64,000 nt of DNA from Limnephilus marmoratus (taxonomy: Eukaryota; Arthropoda; Insecta; Trichoptera; Limnephilidae), in assembly GCA_917880885.1 (NCBI GenBank), contig OU862919.1:51807058-51871057 (forward strand), in the 5' to 3' direction. The position numbers were made by a program, and so were the translations under genes. This document shows, piece after piece, positions 54,746 through 64,000 of the stretch. The notes under the pieces were generated by a model, which was not told where the DNA came from, made no database searches, and worked only from the letters and a program-made list of their open reading frames with translations. The first letter of the stretch is position 1. Each line of letters opens with the position of its first letter.

Positions 54746-54914
54746 TTATACAGTTGTTTAAAAGATCAGTATCTAAAACCTACCCTTACGCATGTATTCT
54801 TATTGCAACGAAATCATTTCATTCAAAAACGGTATTTGGTGAGCCCATTAAAATGTCAATATTTCGAAACGACACTGATTGATGGAGGTCAACAAATAAT
54901 GGTGTGTATACTAT

Positions 54915-55345
54915 TTAGGATTTTTTTTTAAGTAAAACTTCCTTAACCCCGTTAGAGTGATTTGAAATTCGGAGAAACGGAAATGACGCACTACGGCACC
55001 TGCGAAGCGTTAAGCTGCGCTCAATGCTCCTATTAGTTGAGATATAAAACGGAAACAACGATAGGTCTGAGCTCATCGGCCGCTTTGTTTTTTTACGGAT
55101 CGTCGGAATATAATGCGTAAATTCGCGCCTCGCCGAGCGCGTCCCGTAGCGCAGTGGTATAGTGCATCGCAAATCTCCGCGACCAGAGAAATCCAGCGGA
55201 CGGAGGTTCGAATCCAAAGAAAAAAAACATTTTTGTTTTTGTAAATCAATTTCCAATCTTCAAACTACTTTAAAATAAACAGGCGAATAAAGCGACTTTC
55301 TAGTTCCACTTCTATCGCGTCTGAATCACACACTCTAATTTTTTT
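54915..55345 (+). repeat. Dispersed repeat R3 with tRNA-like promoter
   Basis: The left part (54918-55090) matches repeat R3 at 31660-31955. It continues into a tRNA-like head at 55142-55216 (A box GCGCAGTGGTATAGTGC, B box GGTTCGAATCC) followed by A-rich sequence. This may be a composite SINE or two neighbouring elements. The tRNA part does not form a good anticodon arm. Confidence 0.5.
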
Positions 55346-55704
55346 TACACGTAATTTCTGCAAGCACCGTAAAAATATTCAGAAAAATGCAGTCAAAGTA
55401 TCGGGTATTTTATTTTTTTCACTCACATAATAAAATTTATTTATACTTTTCTGAAACAAAGTAGAACAGAGGGATACATACAAAGTGCTACTCGTGGTCT
55501 AGTTCGGTGCCCACGCTTCAACATCTACTTTAGTTTGTTTCTATTCGGTTCGACATAAAAGTTTCTGATGAGATTCTAACGGAGCGTGAAATTTATTATG
55601 TATAGTATTTTGTAATTATGTAAAGCAGCTTCGATGTCGCAAAAGTTTAACAATTCACATGTTCACCGTCACTTTAAAATTAAGTTTTTTTACATTAACT
55701 CCAC
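55346..55704. other. No gene seen
   Basis: AT-rich spacer without coding signal. Confidence 0.4.
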
Positions 55705-55805
55705 ACAGGAGGCTTCGAGGAAAATAATTTCCCTCAGGGCCTATGTCATCTTAGTAGATACTGAATGGAGGGTCTTTTTTAAAAGAGGAAGGAGTGAACA
55801 TGAAT
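55705..55805 (+). repeat. Fragment of dispersed repeat R4
   Basis: ACACAGGAGGCTTCGAGGAA, CCCTCAGGGCCTATGTCATC and ATGGAGGGTC match the left part of the copies at 31960 and 59885. The right part is missing. Confidence 0.5.
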
Positions 55806-55959
55806 AGTTTTTGTTCGATCTCCATTTTAAAATTAAAAATAAAACATGAAAAATGATAGTTAATCACTTATGTAACTAAGAATTATTTTTACTAATGAGA
55901 CCTTTACCTTTACGGAAATGGCTTTATCATCTATCATAATGTTTCATTGAAATAATGAA

Positions 55960-56110
55960 AGAAAACCTTCTCCTCCTGTAAAATTTTCTAATGGTCTATT
56001 GAACATACAAGAACTAAGGCGACGAGAGGCAAACAAATTGTTCCACAGCCGAGCTGTTACGCTCAAGAACAAGTCTTAGAAGCGAGCCAAATTTGTGACA
56101 AATTTCAACC
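55960..56110 (-). pseudogene. LINE ORF2 C-terminal fragment
   Basis: The minus strand reads DLFLSVTARLWNNLFASRRL, SSCMFNRPLENF. This matches the end of CR1/jockey-like ORF2 proteins, where an S(Y/F)xxRxxRLWNxLP block is followed by SxxxFKxxL. Short and with nearby stops. Confidence 0.5.
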
Positions 56111-56649
56111 GGGTACCTATGTTGGGCGTTCCTTGGAGCATCTTCCATTGAAATACCGGTAGAACCAGGACATCATTCCCACCCGATGTCTGTGCTCTAC
56201 TGCTCTTTTCTGAAAAGAGTCGAGGGTTTCTTTCGGATGTTTTGGGACTCCAGACCAGGGGTGACTGGGGCGGATTTAACCGTCAGCATTTCAGCAAATG
56301 TTGACTGGCCCCCCTTGCATTACCGTCTTTAACCTATAGCACGCGAGACACGAGCCCAGGGCCCAAGTTGCCCACTCAGCTACTAGCCGGTTCCACTCAT
56401 ATAAAGGCTTCCGTTTTAAACAGTATTAAAATATTTCCGTTTTAAGCCATATTAAAAGATTTCCATTTAAGAAAATACTAAAAGATTTCCGTCTAAATAT
56501 TATAATGACTTTCCTAAAATTAACAACCAAAGCATTTTTTTGTTTGCCCTTCGACCTAGAAAAAAATTCTCCTGCCGCGCTTTTTTTCTGTCTTTGTGAG
56601 TGTAATAATTCATTTTCCACTGGGGATACTAAATCAAATATTTCGCCTG
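56111..56649. other. No gene seen
   Basis: Contains a GC-richer part (56200-56400, GACTGGGGCGGATTTAACCG and GGCCCAAGTTGCCC) with no frame or repeat relation recognised. An 84-codon frame at 56505-56759 is partly LINE 3' end. Confidence 0.4.
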
Positions 56650-56850
56650 CGGCGCTTTTTCGGTCTAATAAGATAATAAATTCGTCGCTCCCTTCGCTCT
56701 CGTCACCGACATTATTGAGGAATTGTTGTAGTTTTTCTAGATTTTTGAAGTTTCTTTGAAGCTTTTCTAGTTTGTACAGCGCCCTTGAGGTGATTTTTCA
56801 CAAAAAACGGCGCTATATGAATCATCCAAATATTAATATTATTACTATTT
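56650..56850 (+). repeat. Probable LINE 3' untranslated end
   Basis: TTTGTACAGCGCCCTTGAGG, TGATTTTTCACAAAAAACGG, CGCTATATGAATCATCC and an ATT-rich tail. It resembles the 3' end at 32560-32860. No coding part. Confidence 0.4.
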
Positions 56851-57119
56851 AATTGGGACTAATGTGCGGTAATCGTAATTTTACAAGCCTTATATATTAC
56901 TAGCTGACTCGGAAAACGTTGTGCTGCCATATATTATATAAATTATTTCTAGTGAATATTTTGGTTGTTAAATAAAAAATAACGAATGTATTGTAAGTGT
57001 GTGGGGATGGGATCTATGAGAGAAAGAGGAATGGAGCACTGTAAACGATGACCGCCGATAAAAACAAAAAAAACACCAACCATTAATTTTCTCAATTCAA
57101 TGTATTTCATTAAAGTAAA

Positions 57120-57270
57120 GGAAATATTCATTTGATATCTTAATAGTTGAAAAACATGGTGTGCCCAAACCTAAGCCGCAAACAGACATCGTTTGGCCTT
57201 GCGACTTATTGATTGCGAATGCCAACCTAATAGAAAATTGAACTCGTTTTACTTCAATTGGCTCGTAAAT
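57120..57270 (-). pseudogene. Helitron helicase C-terminal fragment
   Basis: On the minus strand: EVKRVQFSIRLAFAINKSQG and QTMSVCGLGLGTPCFS. These correspond to the last conserved helicase motifs (xFPxRLAFAxTINKSQGQ) of Helitron proteins. The usual T-I after FA is missing and the frame degenerates beyond. Confidence 0.75.
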
Positions 57271-57666
57271 AAATCGCACGTAAATAATTGGCACATAAGT
57301 AAAGTTTGCACGCACTGCTTGTGATATATAACAAATGCCGAATGAAATGTCAAAATGACGCGATGCTTCTCGTAAATGACTTGGGCTTGTGTAGATGAAA
57401 GATCGATGAGGCGGACGTAGCGCCATCTGTCATTCAACAACATAAATAATTTAGATCTATTTGAAATACGAACGACATATGAACGTTATAGGTTTAACGT
57501 TATAATTTTTGATGGCAAAAAAAATTGGACTGGGACACCTTAATCACCTAGCAGTATGAAATATACTTTACGACCTTTCCTCATACCTACCAAATATACA
57601 TAAAAAAATCATAAAAATCTGTCAAGCCGTTTTGGAGGAGTGCGACCACAAACACCGTGACACGAG

Positions 57667-57672
<6 letters not shown>

Positions 57673-57713
<41 letters not shown>
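57673..57713. repeat. (TA)n microsatellite
   Basis: About 20 TA units at the very 5' end of the Helitron. Confidence 0.95.
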
Positions 57714-57717
<4 letters not shown>

Positions 57718-58197
57718 TTATGCGGTTAATTAGCTACACATTAAAAATATGTATTTATTTTTATTTTTTATCACCTTTCCCAATGCAACACATATTTTCA
57801 TACCACAATTCAAAATAATAATAGCGGTATTTAAATTATTTTTAATTTTTAAAGACTCGTTTTTTCCACAATCATGATTAGATGTTAGATCCAGTCCCGC
57901 TTTACGTTAGTTCTCCATTTTTCGTCTAATTTTAAAATATCATTTTTGAAAGAAAGGTTTGAAACACGCAACCTCCACAGTGGCCTAACTCTGTGGTTTT
58001 AATCGTATTAAGTTAGCCTAGGAAATAAGTCTGCCTCAGTTGGAGGAAATTTCTCTATTAAAATGAAGAAATGTTTGAGTTAAATTACTAACCGGTAAAC
58101 GCATTGTCTTTACCTGCAGAACAGTTTCAACCCACTGATATTACTCATAATAATTGCATGTTTCGTTCATTTTTTAATTTACTGGTTTTATTTTTTA
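57718..58197. other. No gene seen
   Basis: AT-rich spacer. No coding signal. Confidence 0.4.
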
Positions 58198-58393
58198 CTA
58201 GCTGAACCCGACCACGCTTCGCTGTGGCTTTGTCTGATTTTAATTATTGTAGGAGTTAACAAAAATTTTCTAGCAACTGTGCATTTTCCAAGAAGACACA
58301 TTTCTTAATTGAATATCTGCTGTGACTATGCTGTAGTATATATTTTTTTAAATTATTTATTTATTCAGACCTTAAAGGCTTTTACAATATCAC
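58198..58393 (-). mobile_element. Helitron-like 3' end (another family)
   Basis: On the minus strand the end is CCACAGCGAAGCGTGGTCGG, GTTCAGCTAG, then T (58201-58197). The hairpin CCACaGCgaaGCgTGG lies just inside CTAG, as in Helitrons. The rest of the element is interrupted by, or merged with, the H2 copy to the right. Confidence 0.5.
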
Positions 58394-59199
58394 GTTATTT
58401 CATGCGTTGCTATGCCATTTAATAAAGAAATTGTTTCTCCCTGAGTGTCCTTTCCCATTCGACCCGTTCCCCTTCCGCCTCCCCTTCTTCTCCTGCATCC
58501 TCTTCCCATCTCGCGTTCCCACTCCGTCACCTCCACCTTCCCTCTCCCCACTCCACTCCCCCCCCCCCCTTCCTCCGTCCCGCAAACCCTTCTCCCGAGT
58601 TCTCCTCCGCCCTCCCAGGTTCCCCTCCCCTTCTCAGGTTCCCCTCCCCACTCTCGCCTTCGCCTTCCACCTTCCCCGCCTTTCCTCTTCCCTTTACCGT
58701 TCCCTCGTCCCGCCAACCCTCCTCCCGCATTCCATATATTCAATCCCAGTACATTCAGTTTTTAATCCGCCCGCGTGCCACCTTTTACAATTTTATTCAA
58801 ATTTCAATTTTTCATGTATATTAAATTTGGTATCTAACATAGCTACATATTTAAAATATCCAAAATTCTTGATTCGATTCAAACTATTAGGGGAGTACCT
58901 ACTTTAAATAAATTTATCAACTTAAAGATTTTCAAAAATAGAATTTTATTTAACAATCATTTTTCTGCAAAATGTCATTCTGTCTAGAACTGTCATTCCG
59001 TTGTTTACTATGACAAATTATGAGTCAATTTAAAACGCATAAAATTATTCTTTTCCTTCTTAACTTCCAAATAAAAAGTATGTATAAATGCTCTTCTGCT
59101 AAAATGCAATGATCTGTAAAAAATTTGAAACAATCCATCGATTACTTTCCGAGATTAGCGAACGCAAACATACGGAACCTAAATTTTTATAAATATAGA
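58394..59199 (-). mobile_element. Non-autonomous Helitron, family H2, 3' end truncated
   Basis: Minus-strand copy closest to 23667-24415. The 5' end TCTATATTTATAAAAATTTA at 59199 is preceded by A. The purine tract of the sense strand is at 58450-58735. The 3' end stops at GGCATAGCAACGCATGA, lacking CCGGGACCAGCTAG. Overlapping frames on both strands in the tract (for example 58390-58743) are artefacts of composition. Confidence 0.75.
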
Positions 59200-59382
59200 T
59201 TATTTATTTCACACAAGAAAATAATTTTTTTAGTACAAGTTTTATGTAGATTGTAGTCCCACAAAGCTGTCAAATGACGGCTTGTCTTAATAAATTCAAT
59301 AACCTTGTGTTAATGTTTTTATACATACTAGGGCTGTCTGTAAAATATGGTCCCCAAGGAGCTGCATCCGCGAAAAACGATT

Positions 59383-59760
59383 TTACGCGCAATCTTTTAA
59401 CACTGGCGAGTAGCCTTGTTTCCCCTTGCCAAATCCCCACCACGATGCACCCTCTGTGACGTTTTGTCTCGGTGTGGTAACCGTTCGCGATGGAGCTTCC
59501 ACTCGCCGCACCCGCCAGGTGTGAGTTACGCTCTGTAATTTGTTTTTAAACTTTGCTTCGGCGAATCTGAATAAAGCCACTGGGATTGTTCCTTTGTGTG
59601 TGGTGTCATGTAGAGTATCCAGGTCTCGTCCCCAGTCACAATTCAGTCCAAAAATGTATGTTGGTACCCACCTAGGGCAGACTTTGTGGTCTCCCAAATG
59701 TTCTGTCGAAATCATGTCAGTAGTGGTCTTACCGACATCAGGAATCATATCACAGAGCTC
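59383..59760 (-). pseudogene. Possible mariner-type transposase fragment
   Basis: A 121-codon minus-strand frame begins DVGKTTTDMISTEHLGDHKV, CPRWVPTYIF, reminiscent of the linker after the helix-turn-helix of mariner transposases (xxIIxxxLGxxKVCARWVP). The rest of the frame does not follow the catalytic-domain pattern (no DETW), so identity is uncertain. Confidence 0.3.
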
Positions 59761-59884
59761 CCGAACCGTCGATCTGTATTCATTGATTTTTCTACTTTGG
59801 CAATTTTTTCGTCTGAAACCGATGGCCGTACGGCACGCACGAAAAAAGGAATAGTTTGTGTTTTAATTCTGTTTTTTTTTTTAA

Positions 59885-60160
59885 GTTGGTTCCACCCAGG
59901 AGGCCCTGAGGAAAAAAAATCCCACGCGGCTTATGTCATCTTTGGGGATGCTATGTGGAGAGTCTTTTAAGGGAAAGGAAGAAGAGGAAATTCTGGGAAG
60001 AAAAAAGTATGATGGGTGGGTAGGAATCTAGGGGTCAATCCACGAGTGACGGACGTATTATTCCATCTCTCTCACTACGGCGAAAGGCGATGGGTCTAGA
60101 AGTCTAGCTGGAGAGGTCTAAGTTATTTCAACTAGTCTCTCCCGATCCTGCCGCCACGCA
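59885..60160 (+). repeat. Dispersed repeat R4
   Basis: GGAGGCCCTGAGG, ATGTCATCTTTGGGGATGCT, ATGTGGAGAGTC, GAGGAAATTCTGGGAAG, GGAATCT, GAGTGACGGAC and TCTCTCACTA in the same order as at 31960-32245. The best-preserved copy together with that one. Confidence 0.6.
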
Positions 60161-60177
60161 ACCGATAGGCAAATCTG

Positions 60178-60240
60178 TCAGTGGCCGAGTTGGCATCGCG
60201 TTTTGGTCCCGTGGGCGTCGTGTGTTCGATTTCTCAAACG
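60178..60240 (+). repeat. tRNA-derived SINE head fragment
   Basis: A-box-like GTGGCCGAGTTGGCATCGCG and B-box-like GTGTTCGATTTC (60221-60232), spaced as in a tRNA promoter. The anticodon arm is not tRNA-like. It lies right after an R4 repeat, so R4 may be part of the same element. Confidence 0.45.
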
Positions 60241-61130
60241 ATGTTGGAATGAAATGTATGTATATAAAATGTTAATCTTTGTCTAGTTGTTTCGAATCGA
60301 ATTTAGAGCCAATATTTAATATAAGAGCTAACTTACTAAACGGCAAATCTGGAATCATTTATCAGGCCAGCTGTATTTAGCAAGCATTTAAGGCAAATGA
60401 GTTAAACAGTGGATGGAAATGGCCATAGGGAAAATGCTGATCATTATCAAATTAATTACATCATTCAACAATATTGTAAAATTTGTAACGGATGAAGCTA
60501 CATAAAGCAAGCTGATAATTTAAGTATTGAAATATTTTCGGTGTTCTATTGAAATTTAGAAACAATGGAGCGAAACATGGGCGATGGATTTTAATATTTC
60601 ACCTTAATTTCCAAGTAAACGAATTTTAAGTGAAAATTCCAAGTATTATAATTTTTGCTGACTGGGAATCATTTATTTAAATTATTTTCCACAAGGCCTG
60701 TGAAAAGAAAATTGTTATTCGTTTTTTTAGCACTGACAACATAAAAAAGGTAATTATGTAATGATGCTTTGTTTCATTGGGTTGTGAACGATAAGTAAAA
60801 TGCTCAGATAAAATGCAAATTTTATGTATGTTTTTATAAACTTTATATCAAAAACGTACTAGCAACCTCCCTAAGGCTCCGCAACCGGTCTCGACAAGAA
60901 GAAGATGGAGAGATACGAAATTAAGAATATTAGAGTAGAGCGCTAACATTTACAGCGAAAATGTTTAATAAAACACGACTCGTTTAAAATAGAGCAAAAA
61001 TCATATTCTTAAACAGCATTTAAAGAAACACTGTGATTTTTTTCATATATATAACTTGTAAAATAACTGAAACAAACGTGTTTATAATAAATTTTTGGAG
61101 CGTACTTTGCGATTTTTTTCTATCGAGGGA
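60241..61130. other. No gene seen
   Basis: AT-rich spacer of about 900 bp. No coding signal. Confidence 0.45.
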
Positions 61131-61169
61131 ATTTTATATAATTTGCGTTTCGGCGCGGGCAATGTCTAG
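61131..61169 (+). mobile_element. Helitron-like 3' terminus
   Basis: TTTCGGCGCGGGCAATGTCTAG followed by T (CTAG at 61166-61169). It resembles other GC-rich Helitron tails, but no 5' end or hairpin of good length was found. Confidence 0.35.
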
Positions 61170-62404
61170 TTATTATCTTTAAGAATAACATATATTTTTT
61201 TAAGAGCTTTAAAACTTAACTTGTTTAAGGGAGATATGGAAGAAATCGGTCGAAATTCGGGTTGTGGGCCCTTAAGCACTGGATCTTATTTATTTATTTT
61301 TCTTTATTAATTTCTTTTGTAAATAATTCGATGATTTTTCGAGCACCATGCTAGGAATATTTACTCGAATATTTACTATTTACTGGAGCGCGTTTACTGT
61401 ATAAAAGACCTAGGCATACTTTTTGATTCTAAACTCCGTTTCGATGCGCATATTGAGAATGTTGTGAATAAAGCTTACCGCATACTAGGATTTGTCATCA
61501 GAAACAGCCGCGAATTTCGAAAACCTGAAATCTATCTTCTTCTTTACTACACGCTGGTCCGCTCTCAACTTGAATACTGCACCTCCACATGGACCCCACT
61601 TTACAATGTCTATAAAGACAACATTGAAAGTATTCAAAGAAATATCTGCAATACCTCAATTACAGAATGAGCGAACCTAAACGGGGGTACATAAATATAC
61701 TCTCGAATTATAAAGTCTCCACTCTAACTAACCGGCGAATATACCCCTTGACCTCATGACTTTATATAAAATTTTCAACAACGTTATTGACTGTCCTGAT
61801 CTACTGAAACTAATAAACTTCAAAATACCACCCAGAGCAACAAGGCTTAAGAGGGCATTACCAGAGAAAACCGGAAATACGTCATTTTCAAAAAAGATTT
61901 TAGACGTATTGACTCTTTTCCACAAAAAATTATAAATGGATTTCGAAAGATTGTTCTTTTATCTAGCATTCGCATGTAATAAATTTTAAGAATTTTTTTT
62001 AATTTTTAGTATAATAAGGTTATTCCATAGGTCGTTGGGAGAGTTATTAAATTTTCAAAAAAGATTTTGTATTATACCACACCCATTTCAAATAATATAA
62101 TCATGCAGTAAAACAAATCAATACATTACCTAGCAAACACATGTTTTAGAATTTTAATTTTAGTTTCAATAAAATCACTAAAAAATATGTACGTACATGT
62201 GTTTCTTGACGAAAATTGGTCCATTTGTGTATTTATTTGCGCACTTACAAACTAATATATTTCAGATTTTTTTAACATTCTTATTAAATTTAGACAATAT
62301 TGAAAAATGTTAAATACTTATATTCAAAAAATAATTACAAAATGTACATTATTTTAATAGTTTTATCATCACGCCTTTCAGCATTTTTGGATGAAGGTAT
62401 AAAT

Positions 62405-62610
62405 TAAAAACTTCTTCAAACATCGCAAAATTACTTTGTGGCATCATTAATTATATAATGAATAACATATCACTTTGTTTAAACCACTATATTATACAAT
62501 ATCAATATTGACATATCCTGATGAAGATAACATTGTTATCGAAACATGTTGATATTGTGTATAATATAGTGGTTTAAACAAAGTGATATGTTATTCATTA
62601 TATAATTAAA
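62405..62610. mobile_element. Palindromic insert nested in the TTAA element
   Basis: Absent from copy A. Its right three-quarters (62447-62609) form an inverted repeat: TTAATTATATAATGAATAAC at one end and the complement at the other, with arms of about 55 bp (TTTAAACCACTATATTATAC and its complement inside). TTAAA flanks the whole on both sides (62404-62408 and 62606-62610), a possible duplication. The centre holds the hammerhead-like motif. Confidence 0.8.
62513..62555 (+). ncRNA. Best hammerhead-ribozyme-like motif in the window
   Basis: Stem I is ATATC (62513-62517) and GATAT (62551-62555). The core CTGATGA is intact (62518-62524), followed by one extra A. Stem II is GATAAC/GTTATC with an ATT loop. 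Then come GAAA (62541-62544), a two-pair stem III (AC/GT) with loop AT, and U17 before the predicted cleavage site after 62550. All catalytic consensus positions are present. The deviations are the extra A beside stem II and the very short stem III. Short stem III is known from hammerheads of Penelope-like retroelements. Activity is untested. Confidence 0.5.
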
Positions 62611-62956
62611 GCTAATTTGGATTGAAATAAATTCGATAATTGAGTTATAATTTAAAAAAGCTGGTACGGAGAATAATTAATCTTTCTCATTGTAACTGCC
62701 CTGCACGATCGTAAGAACAACTTTCGACGAAATGTGGATTTTCGTCCGCTGGCTGGTTAAACGCTCTTAACGATTTATTCCACATTAGCTGGACGCGTAC
62801 AAATGCTGTTGTCAGGGATCCAATCAGAAGAATGTGCGAATCGTTTAATCAAAATCTTATTTTTAAAGACTTATTTTTTTACACACGCAGTACTTTTAGT
62901 AAAAAATTGAAGGCTTTTTTTTTCTACCAAAGTATAACAAATTTCTGCATAACATA

Positions 62957-63810
62957 ACATATTTAAATATTTATTTTTCCTCTTACCATCTAAATTTTTC
63001 CAAAAATAATTTGTAAACTTTTATCAGGAAATTGCGCATTTCTCCCACCTCTATATTTGTAAAATAATATTCTTATGAATATTCCTTTCTTCCCTAATTA
63101 TAAGTACAAATATTTGCATACGTTTTTATCTGCTGTAAGTCAATTCGTGAGAAATAGTTTGAAAGCAGGTGAGTTCTCTAGTTGTTGTTTGTATTTTATT
63201 GTTATTTAAAATCTGTTTCTGTATTTTCTCCTTAATGAAGAAAAAATATATCCGTATTGTGGTGGTCGATTTTATACACAGTGCATATGAAATATAAAAG
63301 GGCATAAAATAATATAAAATACTATGAAACAATATAAAATGACATGAAATTAAAAAATATATAAAGGAATGTAGATTGTGGAAGAATATAAAATAATACA
63401 AATTTTTTTCAAATAATGGTGTCTTTAATTGTAATTTTGTGTTGTTATGGCACAGCACATCACCAATCGTAATAGAATAATAAAAAAAAGTTAAAAAATC
63501 CCTTTTCCAGGACTAAGATTTTTAAATAACGCTGCGCAGGAAATAAACTTGCGACAAGTTCTCGACGCGCACTGGAAAACTTAACTAATTATTTAAGGTA
63601 GTCAGCATTCAACTTTTTCTGCTTAATTAAGTACTCAAGTTATCTTCCAACAGGAGTGGCCGAACGGTCTTTAAAACTGCGCTTACTGGACGGGAAAAAT
63701 TAAGAAATAACTAAAAAATAATTTGCGTTTTCTTTGTATCCTGGACTTTGTTTTACGGTATTAGGTACGTTAAAAAAATAAGCGCGTTCCAGCAGGAAAT
63801 GATCTATTCA
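62957..63810. other. No gene seen
   Basis: AT-rich spacer. A tRNA A-box-like GGAGTGGCCGAACGGTC at 63653-63669 has no B box behind it. A 110-codon minus-strand frame (63126-63458) is low-complexity. Confidence 0.4.
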
Positions 63811-64000
63811 ATAGTCTACGGCACAGCTATAATAGTCTACGGCACAGCTATAATAGTCTACGGCACAGCTATAATAGTCTACGGCACAGCTATAATAGTC
63901 TACGGCACAGCTATAATAGTCTACGGCACAGCTATAATAGTCTACGGCACAGCTATAATAGTCTACGGCACAGCTATAATAGTCTACGGCACAGCTATAA
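63811..64000 (+). repeat. 21-bp minisatellite, at least nine copies
   Basis: ATAGTCTACGGCACAGCTATA plus A-type phase, repeated without visible differences from 63811 to the window edge, so the array continues beyond it. The unit is more GC-rich than the surroundings. Perfect copies indicate recent expansion. Confidence 0.95.

Larger units (their letters stand above)
56900..57717 (-). mobile_element. Helitron, family H1, with helicase remnant and (TA)n 5' end
   Basis: On the minus strand it starts TCTATATATA after an A (57717) and ends CCGAGTCAGCTAG before a T (56903-56900). It shares CTCGTGTCACGGTGTTTGTG with 18370 and 19937. The 5' end has expanded into a TA run (57673-57713). It is the only H1 copy retaining part of the helicase coding region. 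Confidence 0.88.
61851..62766 (+). mobile_element. TTAA-flanked non-autonomous element, copy B
   Basis: Inserted within LINE coding sequence, with TTAA on both sides (61847-61850 and 62767-62770). It starts GAGGGCATTACCAG and ends CTGGTTAAACGCTC. Homologous to 1311-2016 along its length, apart from a 200-bp insert at about 62405-62610. This copy proves the element borders and the target duplication. Confidence 0.9.
61383..62956 (+). pseudogene. LINE ORF2 C-terminal region, split by a TTAA element
   Basis: The left part (61383-61670) reads IKDLGILFDSKLRFDAHIEN and LLLYYTLVRSQLEYCTSTW, a typical thumb and tail of jockey-like ORF2. After frame breaks, DLMTLYKIFNNVIDCPDLLK and NFKIPPRATRL lead to 61850. 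The frame resumes right of the inserted element at 62767: DLFHISWTRTNAVVRDPIRR and MCESFNQNLIFKDLF, ending near 62956. Leaving out the insert and one TTAA gives a continuous reading across the junction, so the insertion site is exact. Confidence 0.8.

Noticed and set aside
58390..58907. Frames of 106-166 codons rich in Pro/Ser or Gly/Arg/Glu on both strands
   Set aside because: By-product of the purine/pyrimidine tract of the H2 Helitron. The same applies at 23572-24062, 36433-36662 and 42510-43010.
63640..63700. tRNA-like A box GGAGTGGCCGAACGGTC
   Set aside because: No B box or T arm follows within tRNA distance; a chance or heavily truncated remnant.

Overview
This window reads as insect nuclear DNA. 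It is AT-rich, full of interspersed repeats, has spliced-gene structure, carries TTAGG-type telomere-like pentamers at 25533-25575, and has the transposon mix typical of insects: BEL/Pao, Ty3/gypsy, jockey-like LINEs, Helitrons, hAT and Harbinger elements, and tRNA-derived SINEs. I cannot name the order or species. The only convincing host-gene sequence is one 127-bp exon of an UNC93-like transporter on the minus strand (35721-35847), with a good splice acceptor and donor. Much of the window may be intron or intergenic DNA around it.

Layout. 0-17.5 kb: a palindromic TA-flanked MITE; a TTAA-flanked element; a complete but pol-less BEL/Pao insertion (2211-5482) with 5-bp target duplication and apparently identical LTRs; a SINE foldback; a gypsy element on the minus strand lacking integrase and 3' LTR (11135-14341); a frameshifted transposase-like pseudogene (14414-15902); a palindromic repeat and another TTAA element. 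17.9-25 kb: a foldback, Helitrons, a LINE remnant, and two Helitrons abutting head to tail. 25.4-33.4 kb: telomere-like repeats, a LINE reverse-transcriptase pseudogene with an in-frame 45-codon duplication, a hAT MITE with intact 8-bp target duplication, and a perfect 484-bp palindrome carrying two divergent tRNA-like genes. 34-43.8 kb: the UNC93-like exon, a Harbinger element, a decayed Rep/helicase Helitron with nested insertions, a 300-bp heptamer satellite, and LINE debris. 45.7-54.7 kb: a 9-kb Ty3/gypsy element with gag, pol, two 1053-bp LTRs and a textbook -1 frameshift heptamer. 54.9-64 kb: SINEs, Helitrons, a LINE interrupted by a TTAA element that itself carries a palindromic insert, and a 21-bp minisatellite running off the end.

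The most unusual thread is a small RNA-like fold (stem I, CTGATGA core, hairpin II, CGAAAC-NN-GTH, stem I') that recurs in otherwise different palindromic repeats (8.5, 18.0, 38.2/38.7, 45.1 and 62.5 kb). Its stems change sequence but stay paired, and it resembles a minimal type-I hammerhead ribozyme. All statements come from reading the sequence by eye; no search or folding program was run.
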